Below, one piece after another: positions 1-8,000 of a stretch of DNA of 8,530 nt. How positions within the stretch are numbered: position 1 is the first letter of the stretch; each line of letters begins with the position of its first letter. The notes under the pieces were generated by a model, which searched no databases, was not told the origin of the DNA, and worked only from the letters and a program-made list of their open reading frames with translations. Source of the DNA: Bacteroidales bacterium. GTDB lineage: Bacteria; Bacteroidota; Bacteroidia; Bacteroidales; Tenuifilaceae. Location of the stretch: the NCBI GenBank assembly GCA_008933525.1, contig WBUV01000113.1, forward strand, positions 1-8,530, written 5' to 3'. Both the position numbers and the translations under genes were made by a program.

Positions 1-119
1 CTTAATGAATATCCTGACATATAGCCGATTGCAGTATTGTAGCTGCTCATTCCGCTATTATAACCAGCTTCGTAACCGTAAAAGGTGTTAAACTGACCTG
101 AAGAGTTATTATAGCCCGC
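1..119 (-). pseudogene. Out-of-frame continuation of the beta-roll gene
   Basis: Read from 119 leftward, 39 codons are open to the edge and encode perfect family repeats: AGYNNSSGQF, then a full 17-residue unit NTFYGYEAGYNSGMSSY, then NTAIGYMSGYSL. This is the expected next part of the gene at 47-2434, displaced by one frame. In this frame a TAA lies at 125-123, directly upstream of the junction, so the segment cannot be read through from the repeats before it. Either it is the disconnected 3' part of a broken gene, or the frame break is an assembly or sequencing error and the true gene runs off the left edge. Confidence 0.75.
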
Positions 120-2434
120 ACGTTACCTGAAATATTTTTTTGGCCTGTTTCGTCGCCAATAAAAACATTACTTCCACCCACCTGATTCAGTGTTCCAGCT
201 GTATTTCCAATAAAAACGTTGCTTGAACCTGTTGTATTCGACCGTCCAGCATAGTAACCAATAAATGCATTGTTTGTACCGCTGGTGTTATACCGCCCCG
301 ATTCATTGCCTAAAAATACATTTTCACTCGCATTATTGAGATTTCCAGCCAAATTTCCTACAAACACGTTATTTGCCCCCGTTGAGTTCGTTGCACCACT
401 CTCATTTCCAATAAAAACATTATTTGTACCCGTAATATTTGACCAACCGGCAAAATAACCTAGAAATGCATTATTGGTTCCTGATGTATTATAACGACCA
501 GATTCAGTACCAAGAAAAACGTTATTACTTGCATTATTTGTATATCCTGCCAAATAACCAAGAAACACGTTACTTGCACCAGTAGTATTTGTGTACCCTG
601 CTTGATTTCCAATCATGACATTACTCTCGCCAGTTGTATTTCCTCTTCCGGCATAATAACCCATAAATGCATTGTTTGTTCCTGATGTATTGTAACGACC
701 AGACTCAGTTCCAAGGAAAACATTGTTGTTAGCATTATTTGTATATCCAGCCAAGTAACCAAGAAAAACATTACTAGCGCCTGTGGTATTTGTAAATCCT
801 GCCTGATTGCCCAATATAACATTGTTACTCCCGTCGGTATTTCCGAAACCTGCATTATAGCCCATAAATGCATTGTTTGTTCCAGTTGTATTGTTTCGTC
901 CTGATTCGGTTCCAAGGAAAACATTGTTGCTCGCGTTATTTGTATAGCCAGCAAAGTAGCCAAGAAATACATTATTTGCCCCAGAAATATTGTTATAGCC
1001 TGAGTTATATCCAATAAAAACATTACTACTACCAGTTGTGTTGAAAATACCAGCTCGGTAACCAATAAAAGAGTTATAACTGGCAGTAGTAAAAACTCCC
1101 GTTTCATATCCTAAGAATGTGTTGTAATCGGAGTTACTTGAATAACCAGCCTTATAACCCAAGAACGTATTATAACTTCCGGTTGTGTTATTTCGTCCGG
1201 TTTCGTTACCAATAAAAACGTTATTGCTCCCGGTTATGTTTTTTAAACCCGCTCTAAACCCCATGAATGAGTTGTACTCTCCGGTATTTGCACTTCCACT
1301 ACCCTTACCAATAAACACATTGTAATTGCTTATATTGCCATAACCAGCAGAGTCGCCTAAAAAAACATTGCTATGACCTATAGCGCCAATATAGCCCGAC
1401 AAATTGCCAATTGCAACATTATAGGAACCGGATTGGTTTGAATAACCTGTTTTATACCCCAAGAAAACGTTGCTAGAGCCGCTTGTTGTACTCATCCCGC
1501 TCTGAAAACCCATAAAAGAATTATACAACCCACCGTTTATACTCTCGCCAGCTTGCTGTCCAATAAAATAATTTTCGGGAGTGATATTCATAAACGTCGA
1601 TGCAGAGCCTTTGGATTGCGTGCTTAAACCGCCAACGGCAAAACCACCTTTGGCTCCCTTTGTTGGACTCTGATCTACATAAATTCTTGTGCTGTCCTTG
1701 GTAATATGCAAAAGATCGAAGTTATTGCTCTTAGACTGGGTGCTAATACCTCCAACAGCAAATCCTCCTTTAGCTCCCTTAACGGAATTAGTATCGATAT
1801 AAATCCTAGCACTGTCGGATGTGATTCGAAGGTATTCAATCTCCTCCTTTGATTGAGTGCTAATTCCGCCAACAGCAAAACCACCCTTTGCTCCTTTGGC
1901 TTTTATTGCGCTATCCTCAACATAAACCCTAACACCCCCTTGATAAACTGCAAAAACAATTTTGCCCTCCTTGTTGCGAACTACAAATATTGGTTCATCA
2001 TCAGTTGCGGTGGAATTGCTAACAATCTCTTTAGTATTTGCTGCGTAGAATGCATAAGGAACCGCTTGTAAAACTTGCGAACCCATATCAGTATAGGTGG
2101 TTGCTTGGCCCACCTTTACCTCCATTTTCAATTTAATTTGATTGCCTTCCCAAGGAACTGTCGTAAGTGAACCTGTTTGGCTTGTTCCATTGCCAACAAC
2201 TAAATTCACTAAGCCCTGTGCGGTGGATGTAACCGAATGAATTTCGGAAAAGTATGTTGTAAGTCCATCGTTACTGGTAAGGCTGATTCTTAATGATGTG
2301 CTCTGGTTCGCCAGTATTTGACCTGTACTGCTACGGAGTACTGCTTGATAATTAAACCCTTGTTGCGCTTGAACTAAAAGGTTTAGTGATGAAACTATTC
2401 CTATCACTAAAAGAACACGGGTGATACTTTTCAT
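47..2434 (-). CDS. Secreted 17-residue beta-roll repeat protein, frameshifted at its C-terminus
   Basis: 795 residues as read, from the ATG at 2434. A signal peptide (residues 1-23, ending VQA before QQG) is followed by the GFNYQAVLR leader domain (to about 135), closely similar to that of the upstream gene. DEPIFVVRNKEGKIVFAVY (147-164) then three KGAKGGFAVGG modules at K180, K219 and K259 form the shared neck. From residue 288 to 771 there are 29 units of 16 or 17 residues, consensus NVFIGYxAGYxNTTGxx, like the beta-roll of the collagen-like gene at the right. The last 24 residues (from V772) do not fit the repeat and end at a TGA, while another frame continues the repeat to the window edge. 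The gene is therefore either broken or mis-assembled near 119-124, and no C-terminal cap or S74 domain is seen in the window. Probably an exported fibre shaft; the function is unknown. It has its own candidate promoter. Confidence 0.85.
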   Translation of the reverse strand: MKSITRVLLVIGIVSSLNLLVQAQQGFNYQAVLRSSTGQILANQSTSLRISLTSNDGLTTYFSEIHSVTSTAQGLVNLVVGNGTSQTGSLTTVPWEGNQIKLKMEVKVGQATTYTDMGSQVLQAVPYAFYAANTKEIVSNSTATDDEPIFVVRNKEGKIVFAVYQGGVRVYVEDSAIKAKGAKGGFAVGGISTQSKEEIEYLRITSDSARIYIDTNSVKGAKGGFAVGGISTQSKSNNFDLLHITKDSTRIYVDQSPTKGAKGGFAVGGLSTQSKGSASTFMNITPENYFIGQQAGESINGGLYNSFMGFQSGMSTTSGSSNVFLGYKTGYSNQSGSYNVAIGNLSGYIGAIGHSNVFLGDSAGYGNISNYNVFIGKGSGSANTGEYNSFMGFRAGLKNITGSNNVFIGNETGRNNTTGSYNTFLGYKAGYSSNSDYNTFLGYETGVFTTASYNSFIGYRAGIFNTTGSSNVFIGYNSGYNNISGANNVFLGYFAGYTNNASNNVFLGTESGRNNTTGTNNAFMGYNAGFGNTDGSNNVILGNQAGFTNTTGASNVFLGYLAGYTNNANNNVFLGTESGRYNTSGTNNAFMGYYAGRGNTTGESNVMIGNQAGYTNTTGASNVFLGYLAGYTNNASNNVFLGTESGRYNTSGTNNAFLGYFAGWSNITGTNNVFIGNESGATNSTGANNVFVGNLAGNLNNASENVFLGNESGRYNTSGTNNAFIGYYAGRSNTTGSSNVFIGNTAGTLNQVGGSNVFIGDETGQKNISGNVRAIITLQVSLTPFTVTKLVIIAE
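170..973 (-). repeat. Four-copy 201-bp higher-order tandem repeat
   Basis: Codons 488-755 of the left gene form four consecutive 67-residue blocks (973-773, 772-572, 571-371, 370-170). Each block has one 16-residue unit (type NVFLGYLAGYTNNASN), one NVFLGTESGRYNTSGTN-type unit, and two more 17-residue units. The second and third blocks differ at only one of their first 33 residues, yet their DNA differs at several third-codon positions. The duplication is therefore old enough to have drifted under protein-level constraint, and the copies are not an assembly echo of one another. Confidence 0.85.
1574..1897 (-). repeat. Three KGAKGGFAVGG modules (left gene)
   Basis: Modules begin at K180, K219 and K259, spaced 39 and 40 residues. 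Consensus: KGAKGGFAVGG[IL]STQSK, a short variable stretch, a hydrophobic pair, [IV]T, then DS[AT]R[IY]YID-like strand residues. The last copy ends differently, in FMNITPENYF, and leads straight into the beta-roll. All three copies here read STQSK rather than the STQGK of the other two genes. Confidence 0.9.
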
Positions 2435-2675
2435 GGTATAAGGTTTTATTATAAAATATGTAATAGAATATCAAAGAAAGAATTTATGTAAAATAAACTA
2501 AAACAGAGCGTTTGTCAAGCAATAAAACCAAAAAGTTGAGCCTATAATAAATCTGAGATACTTTTAGATGAATTAATAAACAAATGAATAATTCAAATGT
2601 TGAGCAAAGCATGATTATAAAAAATGCTGAACATGGGAGATAGACTTCAAAATACTTTTAAGTAAAAGAATTTAT
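2435..2675. other. AT-rich intergenic gap between middle and left genes
   Basis: 241 bases with no convincing ORF or RNA gene. It holds the candidate promoter at 2490-2518, two direct copies of GTTGAGC on the plus strand (2535-2541 and 2599-2605), and a weak AT-rich inverted repeat TACTT/AAGTA (2653-2664) just after the stop of the middle gene. The leader immediately before the ATG (TTATACC) resembles that of the middle gene (AAATACC), and neither has a Shine-Dalgarno sequence. Confidence 0.6.
2490..2518 (-). promoter_or_regulatory. Candidate promoter for the left gene
   Basis: On the minus strand TTGACA (2518-2513) is followed after 17 bases by TATTTT (2495-2490). Read with Bacteroidota rules, TTG and TATTTTAC are 20 bases apart, a fair spacing for TTTG...TAnnTTTG but with mismatches in the second box. 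A start near 2483 would give a leader of about 50 bases before the ATG. AT-rich DNA yields such matches by chance, so this is tentative. Confidence 0.35.
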
Positions 2676-4985
2676 CTATTTGGAAATTAATTTTTTAAGT
2701 GCATCCACTTCCGCCTTCAAATCCTGTATTTCTTTGGATTGGCTTTTAATAATTGTTTGTTGCTCCTGCATAGCTTTAATAATAACAGGTACTAGCTTTT
2801 CGTAGGACATACTCCAAAGTTCTGTTTCCTCATTTTCGGGCTTAATCACAACCTCAGGAATAACCTCGAATACATCTTGCGCAACAAGTCCAATACTTTT
2901 ATTGCCCGATTTCTCAATCTCTATTCCTTTTGAGCCCTGCTTAGAATCGTGATGGAAATAGATTAAAGGTTTCAACCTCATAACCTCATTAATTCCGTAT
3001 GGTATTGGTTTTCTGTCCGATTTAACCCTTGAATCGGAATATGTCGACCAAGCATATGCCATTCCAGAACCTATTCCTGTTGTAGTTGAATTTGGTAGAT
3101 GAAGTGCGTAAGTTGGGGCCACCACAGTTTGAAGCCCAACACGACCATTTTTAAGAATTGTCATAGCATTGGATGGGGTTCCATAAGTTCCGTTACCCAC
3201 CACAAATAAGGGTTCTGTTAAAGTCCAGAAATACTTTGAATAACTTGTATTGTCATAATTATAGGATCCTACAACGATACTTGCGTAAGAGGTTGCAGCA
3301 AGATTGGAACCTAAAGTAACTGTTTGATCACCGTATGCATAATTCCGATAACCAATAGCCGACGAAAAAGAACCGTTGGCATTATTACCATTTCCCAAAG
3401 CTAAAGAGTAACTCCCTTGTGCTTTACTATAAACATCAAACGACATTCCACTAACGGAATAAACATAACCACTGCCGATTGAAACGGCATAACTACCTGA
3501 CGCTTGAGTTAAATAACCTATAGCAGTTGAATACCATCCTGTTGAATACCCGGCACCTAATGCTGTGGAAAAATTACCAGTTGCTCGTGATAAAGCACCT
3601 AACGCTGAAGCCTGCCGACCCGAAGCCTGAGCGTTGCTTCCAAGTGCAAAGGCAAAAACATTTGATGCTGTTGAATTTTGACCAACAGCAAATGCTGAAC
3701 TCTCAGAAGCTTGGGCTCCCATTCCTAAAGCGAAGGAATAATCGCCACTGGCCAATGTAGTCCTGGTATTTGCCTGTAACGAAACTGTATCACGACCAAC
3801 TGATCCAAATGCATAACTCCCTATGCCTGTTGCTTGAGCACTAGACCCCAAGGCAAATGCATCATTTCTAATTGCCTTAGCACCATCGCCAAAGGCAAAA
3901 GAGTTTTCGCTATGGGCTAACGCACGCTTACCTATTGCAGTTGAAAAATTCCCCCTGGCAATGGCCATATAACCAAGCGCTTGCGAGAACGCCCCTTTTG
4001 ATTTAGACTCAAAGCCTGTTGCAACAGAGTTTTCCCCAACGCTATCTGGTGATTCTATCAAAACCTTTCCTGCCAAAAATGCATTTTTAATGGGATACCA
4101 TACAACCCTTTTCTGACTAGGATTAATTATCCCTGTTGCATCGGTGGAAACATCAAAAAAGTTTACACCAGAGGCCTTACCTTGTGTACTTAAACCACCT
4201 ACTGCAAATCCTCCTTTCGCTCCTTTAGTTCTGTCATCAATATAGATCCTAGTACTATCGTTTGTTACTCTAAAAATATCGTATGCAGTACTTTTACCTT
4301 GGGTACTTAAACCGCCCACGGCAAAACCTCCTTTGGCGCCTTTTGTTGAACTTGTATCGATATAAATTCTGGCGCTATCGGGTGTAATTTTAAGATATTC
4401 AACTTCTGCTTTACCTTGAGTGCTTAAACCGCCCACTGCAAATCCACCTTTGGCTCCTTTTGCACTACTATCATCCACGTAAACCCTAACTCCTTCCTGG
4501 TATACTGCAAAAACAATTTTACCCTCCTTGTTTCGAACCACAAAAATGGGCTCATCGTCGGTTGCTGTTGGGCTGCTTTCAATTTCTTTTGTATTTGCTG
4601 CATGCAAGGCATACGGAACAGACTGTAGTGCTTGTATGCCAAGATCGGTAAAACTTGTTGCCTGATTTAACTTGACTTGAATGTTAAGTCGAATTTGCTC
4701 TTTTCCCCAAGGCACCTCATCGAAAACTCCGGATGTTATATTGCCGTTCCCTATCGATATTGTTACTAGCCCAAAACTATTTGAGGTAACAGAATGCTCC
4801 TCGGTGTAGTAGTTTATTGTACTGTCGTTACTAACCAAACTAGCCTTTATTGTTCCACTTTGATTCGACAGGATTTTCCCATCGCTATCTCTTATTACAG
4901 CTTGATAGCTAAACCCCTGATGGTTTTGAGCCGATAATGAGCCCAAAATCACAATTAGACAAAATAAGACGATAAAATTTTTCAT
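2676..4985 (-). CDS. Secreted YadA-head-like fibre protein with C-terminal S74 chaperone domain
   Basis: 769 residues. The ATG at 4985 is chosen because it gives a clean Sec signal peptide (residues 1-19, hydrophobic core then LSA before QN). Residues 24-135 form the GFSYQAVIRD leader domain typical of exported Bacteroidota proteins. Residues 145-170 (DEPIFVVRNKEGKIVFAVY) lead into three KGAKGGFAVGG modules starting at K176, K215 and K254. Residues 315-580 are about 14-residue repeats of SxAxGxxAxAxG type, as in YadA / Hep_Hag heads. A short tail-fibre-like strand segment (PLFVVGNG, about 592) precedes an S74 domain from S650 with the SDSRVK motif, GLVAQDVFEVIPEVV and SYEKLVPVIIKAMQEQQ, then a coiled coil to the end. 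In characterised S74 proteins this domain aids trimer folding and may cut itself off. Expected to be a trimeric surface fibre; the binding target is unknown. No Shine-Dalgarno; the leader ends AAATACC. Confidence 0.92.
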   Translation of the reverse strand: MKNFIVLFCLIVILGSLSAQNHQGFSYQAVIRDSDGKILSNQSGTIKASLVSNDSTINYYTEEHSVTSNSFGLVTISIGNGNITSGVFDEVPWGKEQIRLNIQVKLNQATSFTDLGIQALQSVPYALHAANTKEIESSPTATDDEPIFVVRNKEGKIVFAVYQEGVRVYVDDSSAKGAKGGFAVGGLSTQGKAEVEYLKITPDSARIYIDTSSTKGAKGGFAVGGLSTQGKSTAYDIFRVTNDSTRIYIDDRTKGAKGGFAVGGLSTQGKASGVNFFDVSTDATGIINPSQKRVVWYPIKNAFLAGKVLIESPDSVGENSVATGFESKSKGAFSQALGYMAIARGNFSTAIGKRALAHSENSFAFGDGAKAIRNDAFALGSSAQATGIGSYAFGSVGRDTVSLQANTRTTLASGDYSFALGMGAQASESSAFAVGQNSTASNVFAFALGSNAQASGRQASALGALSRATGNFSTALGAGYSTGWYSTAIGYLTQASGSYAVSIGSGYVYSVSGMSFDVYSKAQGSYSLALGNGNNANGSFSSAIGYRNYAYGDQTVTLGSNLAATSYASIVVGSYNYDNTSYSKYFWTLTEPLFVVGNGTYGTPSNAMTILKNGRVGLQTVVAPTYALHLPNSTTTGIGSGMAYAWSTYSDSRVKSDRKPIPYGINEVMRLKPLIYFHHDSKQGSKGIEIEKSGNKSIGLVAQDVFEVIPEVVIKPENEETELWSMSYEKLVPVIIKAMQEQQTIIKSQSKEIQDLKAEVDALKKLISK
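2679..3038 (-). other. Peptidase S74 / intramolecular chaperone domain plus coiled coil
   Basis: Residues 650-745 match the S74 family. S650 and K655 in SDSRVK have the Ser-Lys spacing of the catalytic dyad known in phage endosialidase-type domains. The family signature GLVAQDVFEVIPEVV and the SYEKLVPVIIKAMQEQQ helix follow. Residues 740-768 are a charged heptad-like coiled coil. In known examples the domain assembles the trimer and then cuts before the Ser; here that would release the last 120 residues. The dyad being intact suggests, but does not prove, self-cleavage. Confidence 0.85.
3246..4043 (-). other. YadA-head-like beta-roll (middle gene)
   Basis: Residues 315-580 contain repeats of roughly 14 residues such as SVATGFESKSKGAFS, STAIGKRALAHSEN and SFALGMGAQASESS, with the small-hydrophobic-Gly pattern of the left-handed parallel beta-roll in YadA-type heads (Hep_Hag repeats). 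Irregular insertions occur around residues 396-413 and 503-520. This differs from the 16/17-residue array of the flanking genes although the segments before it are homologous. Confidence 0.8.
4146..4460 (-). repeat. Three KGAKGGFAVGG modules (middle gene)
   Basis: Modules begin at K176, K215 and K254, spaced 39 residues, each with KGAKGGFAVGGLSTQGK. The first two end in PDSARIYID and NDSTRIYID. The third ends in a divergent FFDVSTDATG that leads to a different, YadA-type beta-roll. Copy order matches that in the flanking genes. Confidence 0.9.
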
Positions 4986-5023
4986 GGTATTTCACTTTTT
5001 GCATTAAGATATCAAATATTCAT

Positions 5024-8000
5024 TTAATTATTTGATCGGGATATCTCTACCCACTTATTATCGGAATCCCATATAAGCATAAGAGTATCTCCATTTCCTA
5101 GAATCATATTCCCATTCATTTTAGTGTTGGCTCCATCGTTTATAGTAACAGTTCCATTTGAATCAACGTGACCCTGAAGTATTAAAACTTGACCATCGAA
5201 CTGTCCATCGGCAATTGCTGTTGTTCCGCTTAAGGTAACATTAGCTGGCAACATAACAGTACCCCCACGCAAACGAATAAATGATTTATCAGGCGTTAAT
5301 GTTGCTAAGTTTATAATATACCTAGCGGTTTTCCCCAAAACTAAGAAATCTTGAATTTTAGCAACATCGGTTATCTCTACAGTATCAACAGTCGCTTTTG
5401 TAAGAGTTGCTGTGGTTGATGTTGACTTCATTAACTGGCCTGAATTGTTTATGTAGACATTTGAATTTTCTGTAGTTGTAGCATTTTTAATCCCTTTTAT
5501 GACCACATTATTAACAATATCGTTCCCAATAACTACCTGATTCGATTCCGTAACTGTTGCTTCATATCCAATTGCGGTAGTATTATAGTAAGTCCCTCCA
5601 AAAACTGCAACATTTGCCTTTTTCCCAATGGCGGTATTGTTAATTCCGAATCTTAAATTGGAGAGGGTCCATGGGCCAATAGCCACATTTGCACTATCCA
5701 TTACCTGAATCAATGCTCCTTCGCCAACGGCTACGTTATGGTCAGCTATGATAGATGCTCCCAAAGCCCCAGATCCAATTGCCACGTTTCCCTTCCCCGA
5801 TTCGTTATAGTATAGAGCAGTATTACCAACTGCGATGTTAAATATACCTGTAGTATTGCTAATCAAAGGACGGCGACCAATAGCCACATTTGCTCTACCT
5901 GTTGTATTTGCCTTTAAAGCTTGTTCTCCTATAGCCGTGTTGGCATATCCCGTTTCGTTGTTTAAGCCAGCCTCGGAACCAAGGTAAACATTGTAATTAC
6001 CCTCAACGGGGTCTGTTCCTGTAATCGTCTTCATACCTGCCTGGTAACCAATAAACACGTTTCGGGTATTAGTAGTGGCCATTTTACCTGCCATATAGCC
6101 CAAATACACATTAAAGCTACCTTTAGAGGTATCAGAAACACTTCCTGTTGTAAAAAAGCCAGATTCGTAACCTATAAAAACATTTTTACGACCATAGGTT
6201 GTACTATACCCAGTTTTTTCACCGATGTAAACATTTTGCATACCATGTGTGGCTTCTTGTCCCGCCTTGCTACCTATGTAAACATTTCCACCTTCGTTCT
6301 GGTGCATTCTTCCAGCCTTATAGCCAATAAATGTATTATCGCTTCCGGAGTTTGAAAAACCAGCCTCGGTTCCAAGAAATGTATTCCAATTCCCAGTATT
6401 GTTTAAGTTCCCGGCCTGATACCCAATAAATATATTTTCATTACCAGACTTCGTAAACATACCGGATTGATAACCCATGAAAATATTTTTACTTCCTCCC
6501 TTTGTTGACTTACCAGCCTGGTATCCCATGAATGAATTGTAACGTCCTGTTAGAATACTGTCACCTGCTTCGTGACCAATAAAGTAGTTTTCAGGTGTGA
6601 TATTTAAGAATTGCGATGACGTTGCTTTTCCTTGGGTACTGAGTCCTCCAACTGCAAATCCCCCTTTGGCTCCCTTGGTCGATTCATCTACATAAACTCT
6701 AGTACTATCCTTGGTTACCCTTAATAAATCGTAAGGGAGTTGCTTTCCCTGAGTACTAATACCACCTACGGCAAATCCTCCTTTTGCGCCTTTTGTTGCA
6801 TCGTCGGTAACGTAAACCCTGGTACTATCTTTGGTTACTCTAAAAATTTCATAAGGAATAGCTTTCCCTTGCGTGCTAATTCCTCCAACCGCAAAACCTC
6901 CTTTAGCTCCCTTCGTTGCGCTGGTATCAATGTAAATTCTTGCACTATCGGGTGTTATTCTTAAGTACTCAACATCACCTTTGCCTTGGGTACTAAGACC
7001 TCCAACGGCAAAACCTCCCTTTGCTCCTTTAGTTCCTCCTTCAGCCACGTAAACCCGAACGCCCTCATTGTATACGCCAAGTACCACTTTCCCATCCTTA
7101 TTTTTGACTTCAAAAATCGGATCCTCGGGCAGAGCGGTTGATTCTCCCTTAACAATTAACCTTGAAATAGGAGAATTTAGGCCAAATCCAAGAGTGTCCG
7201 ATTTTAGGGTGATTGCACTTGTTGCAGTCCAAGTTGTACCGTTATGAACTAACATTTGGCCATTCGTACCAGACACCAAAGGTCCTGTTTCGCCTTGAAC
7301 TCCATCCTGAGCCAATATTTCCCACGAATCGCCATCCCATACATACGATTTCTTGTTTACTGAATTATAGTATGCCCAATTAGTTAGAGGAGAAGAAGGT
7401 GCTGAGGCTAAAGTTCCTTTCCAAACAAGAGATATTCCGTTTGCACCTGTTGGTCCTTGAGGTCCTGCAGGACCAGATTCTCCCTGTATACCTTGCGGTC
7501 CATCTTGAGCAAGAATTTCCCAGGAGTCGCCATCCCAAACGAACGATTTAAATAGAGTAGTATTGTAGTATGCTTGGTTTAAACTTGGCGTAGGGGGCGC
7601 CGAAGGTTTATCTCCAAGCCAATTTATAGATATACCGTTAGCTCCGGTTGCTCCGGTATCGCCTTTATCTCCTTTTTCGCCCTTAGGGCCAGTGGCTCCA
7701 TCCTGAGAAATTATCTCCCAAGAGTCTCCATCCCAAACATACGACTTAAGTAGTGTGGAATTATAATAAGCCTGATTTAAACTAGGTGTTGATGGAGCAG
7801 AAGTTCTGCTACCTAGCCAAAGTAACGATATACCACTTGCCCCAGTTGGTCCAACAGGACCAGTATTGCCAGTATCACCCTTTAAACCTTGGGGCCCAGT
7901 TGGACCTATAGGGCCTATAGCTCCGTCTTGGGCAATTGTACTCCAAACAGTTCCATTCCAAACATAGGCTTTCTTATCGGCTGAATTGTAATAGGCATTA

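Larger units (their letters stand above)
1..1573 (-). repeat. 17-residue NVFIGYxAGYxNTTG beta-roll array
   Basis: This is the whole shaft of the left gene, starting at the YFIGQQAG unit (residue 289) after ITPEN. Units are 16 or 17 residues, with near-invariant Asn at 1, hydrophobics at 2 to 4, Gly at 5, Gly at 9, and often N-T-T-G or N-x-S-G at 12 to 15. This strict hydrophobic/Gly spacing is what a parallel beta-roll or beta-helix fibre needs. It resembles YadA head repeats but with a longer period. The register is lost at about 119-124 and resumes in another frame. Confidence 0.85.

Noticed and set aside
135..141. Programmed -1 frameshift at an A7 run (CAA AAA AAT) rescuing the left gene
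   Set aside because: After a -1 slip the ribosome would meet the TAA at 125-123, so slippage here shortens the protein and does not reach the downstream repeats.
613..1107. 164-residue minus-strand ORF in another frame of the left gene
   Set aside because: It stays open because repeated Asn/Gly/Thr codons lack stops in this frame; the repeat pattern and signal peptide support only the main frame.
1..1573. CRISPR-like regular repeat
   Set aside because: The period of 48 or 51 bases is coding, in frame, and degenerate at third positions, with no constant repeat and unique spacer structure.
2653..2664. Terminator after the middle gene
   Set aside because: The stem is only five AT-rich pairs (TACTT/AAGTA) with four T after it; too weak to call. 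A second stem at 2608-2628 (AGCAT/ATGCT) has no T tract.
4986..5023. Promoter in the 38-base gap before the middle gene
   Set aside because: AATATTTG partly fits the Bacteroidota -7 box, but there is no TTTG at the proper upstream distance.
6740..6964. Plus-strand ORF over the KGAKGG repeats (and a similar one at 1853-2071)
   Set aside because: These are antisense shadows of the repeated module; their cysteine-rich peptides just reflect the reverse complement of its codons, and there is no start signal.
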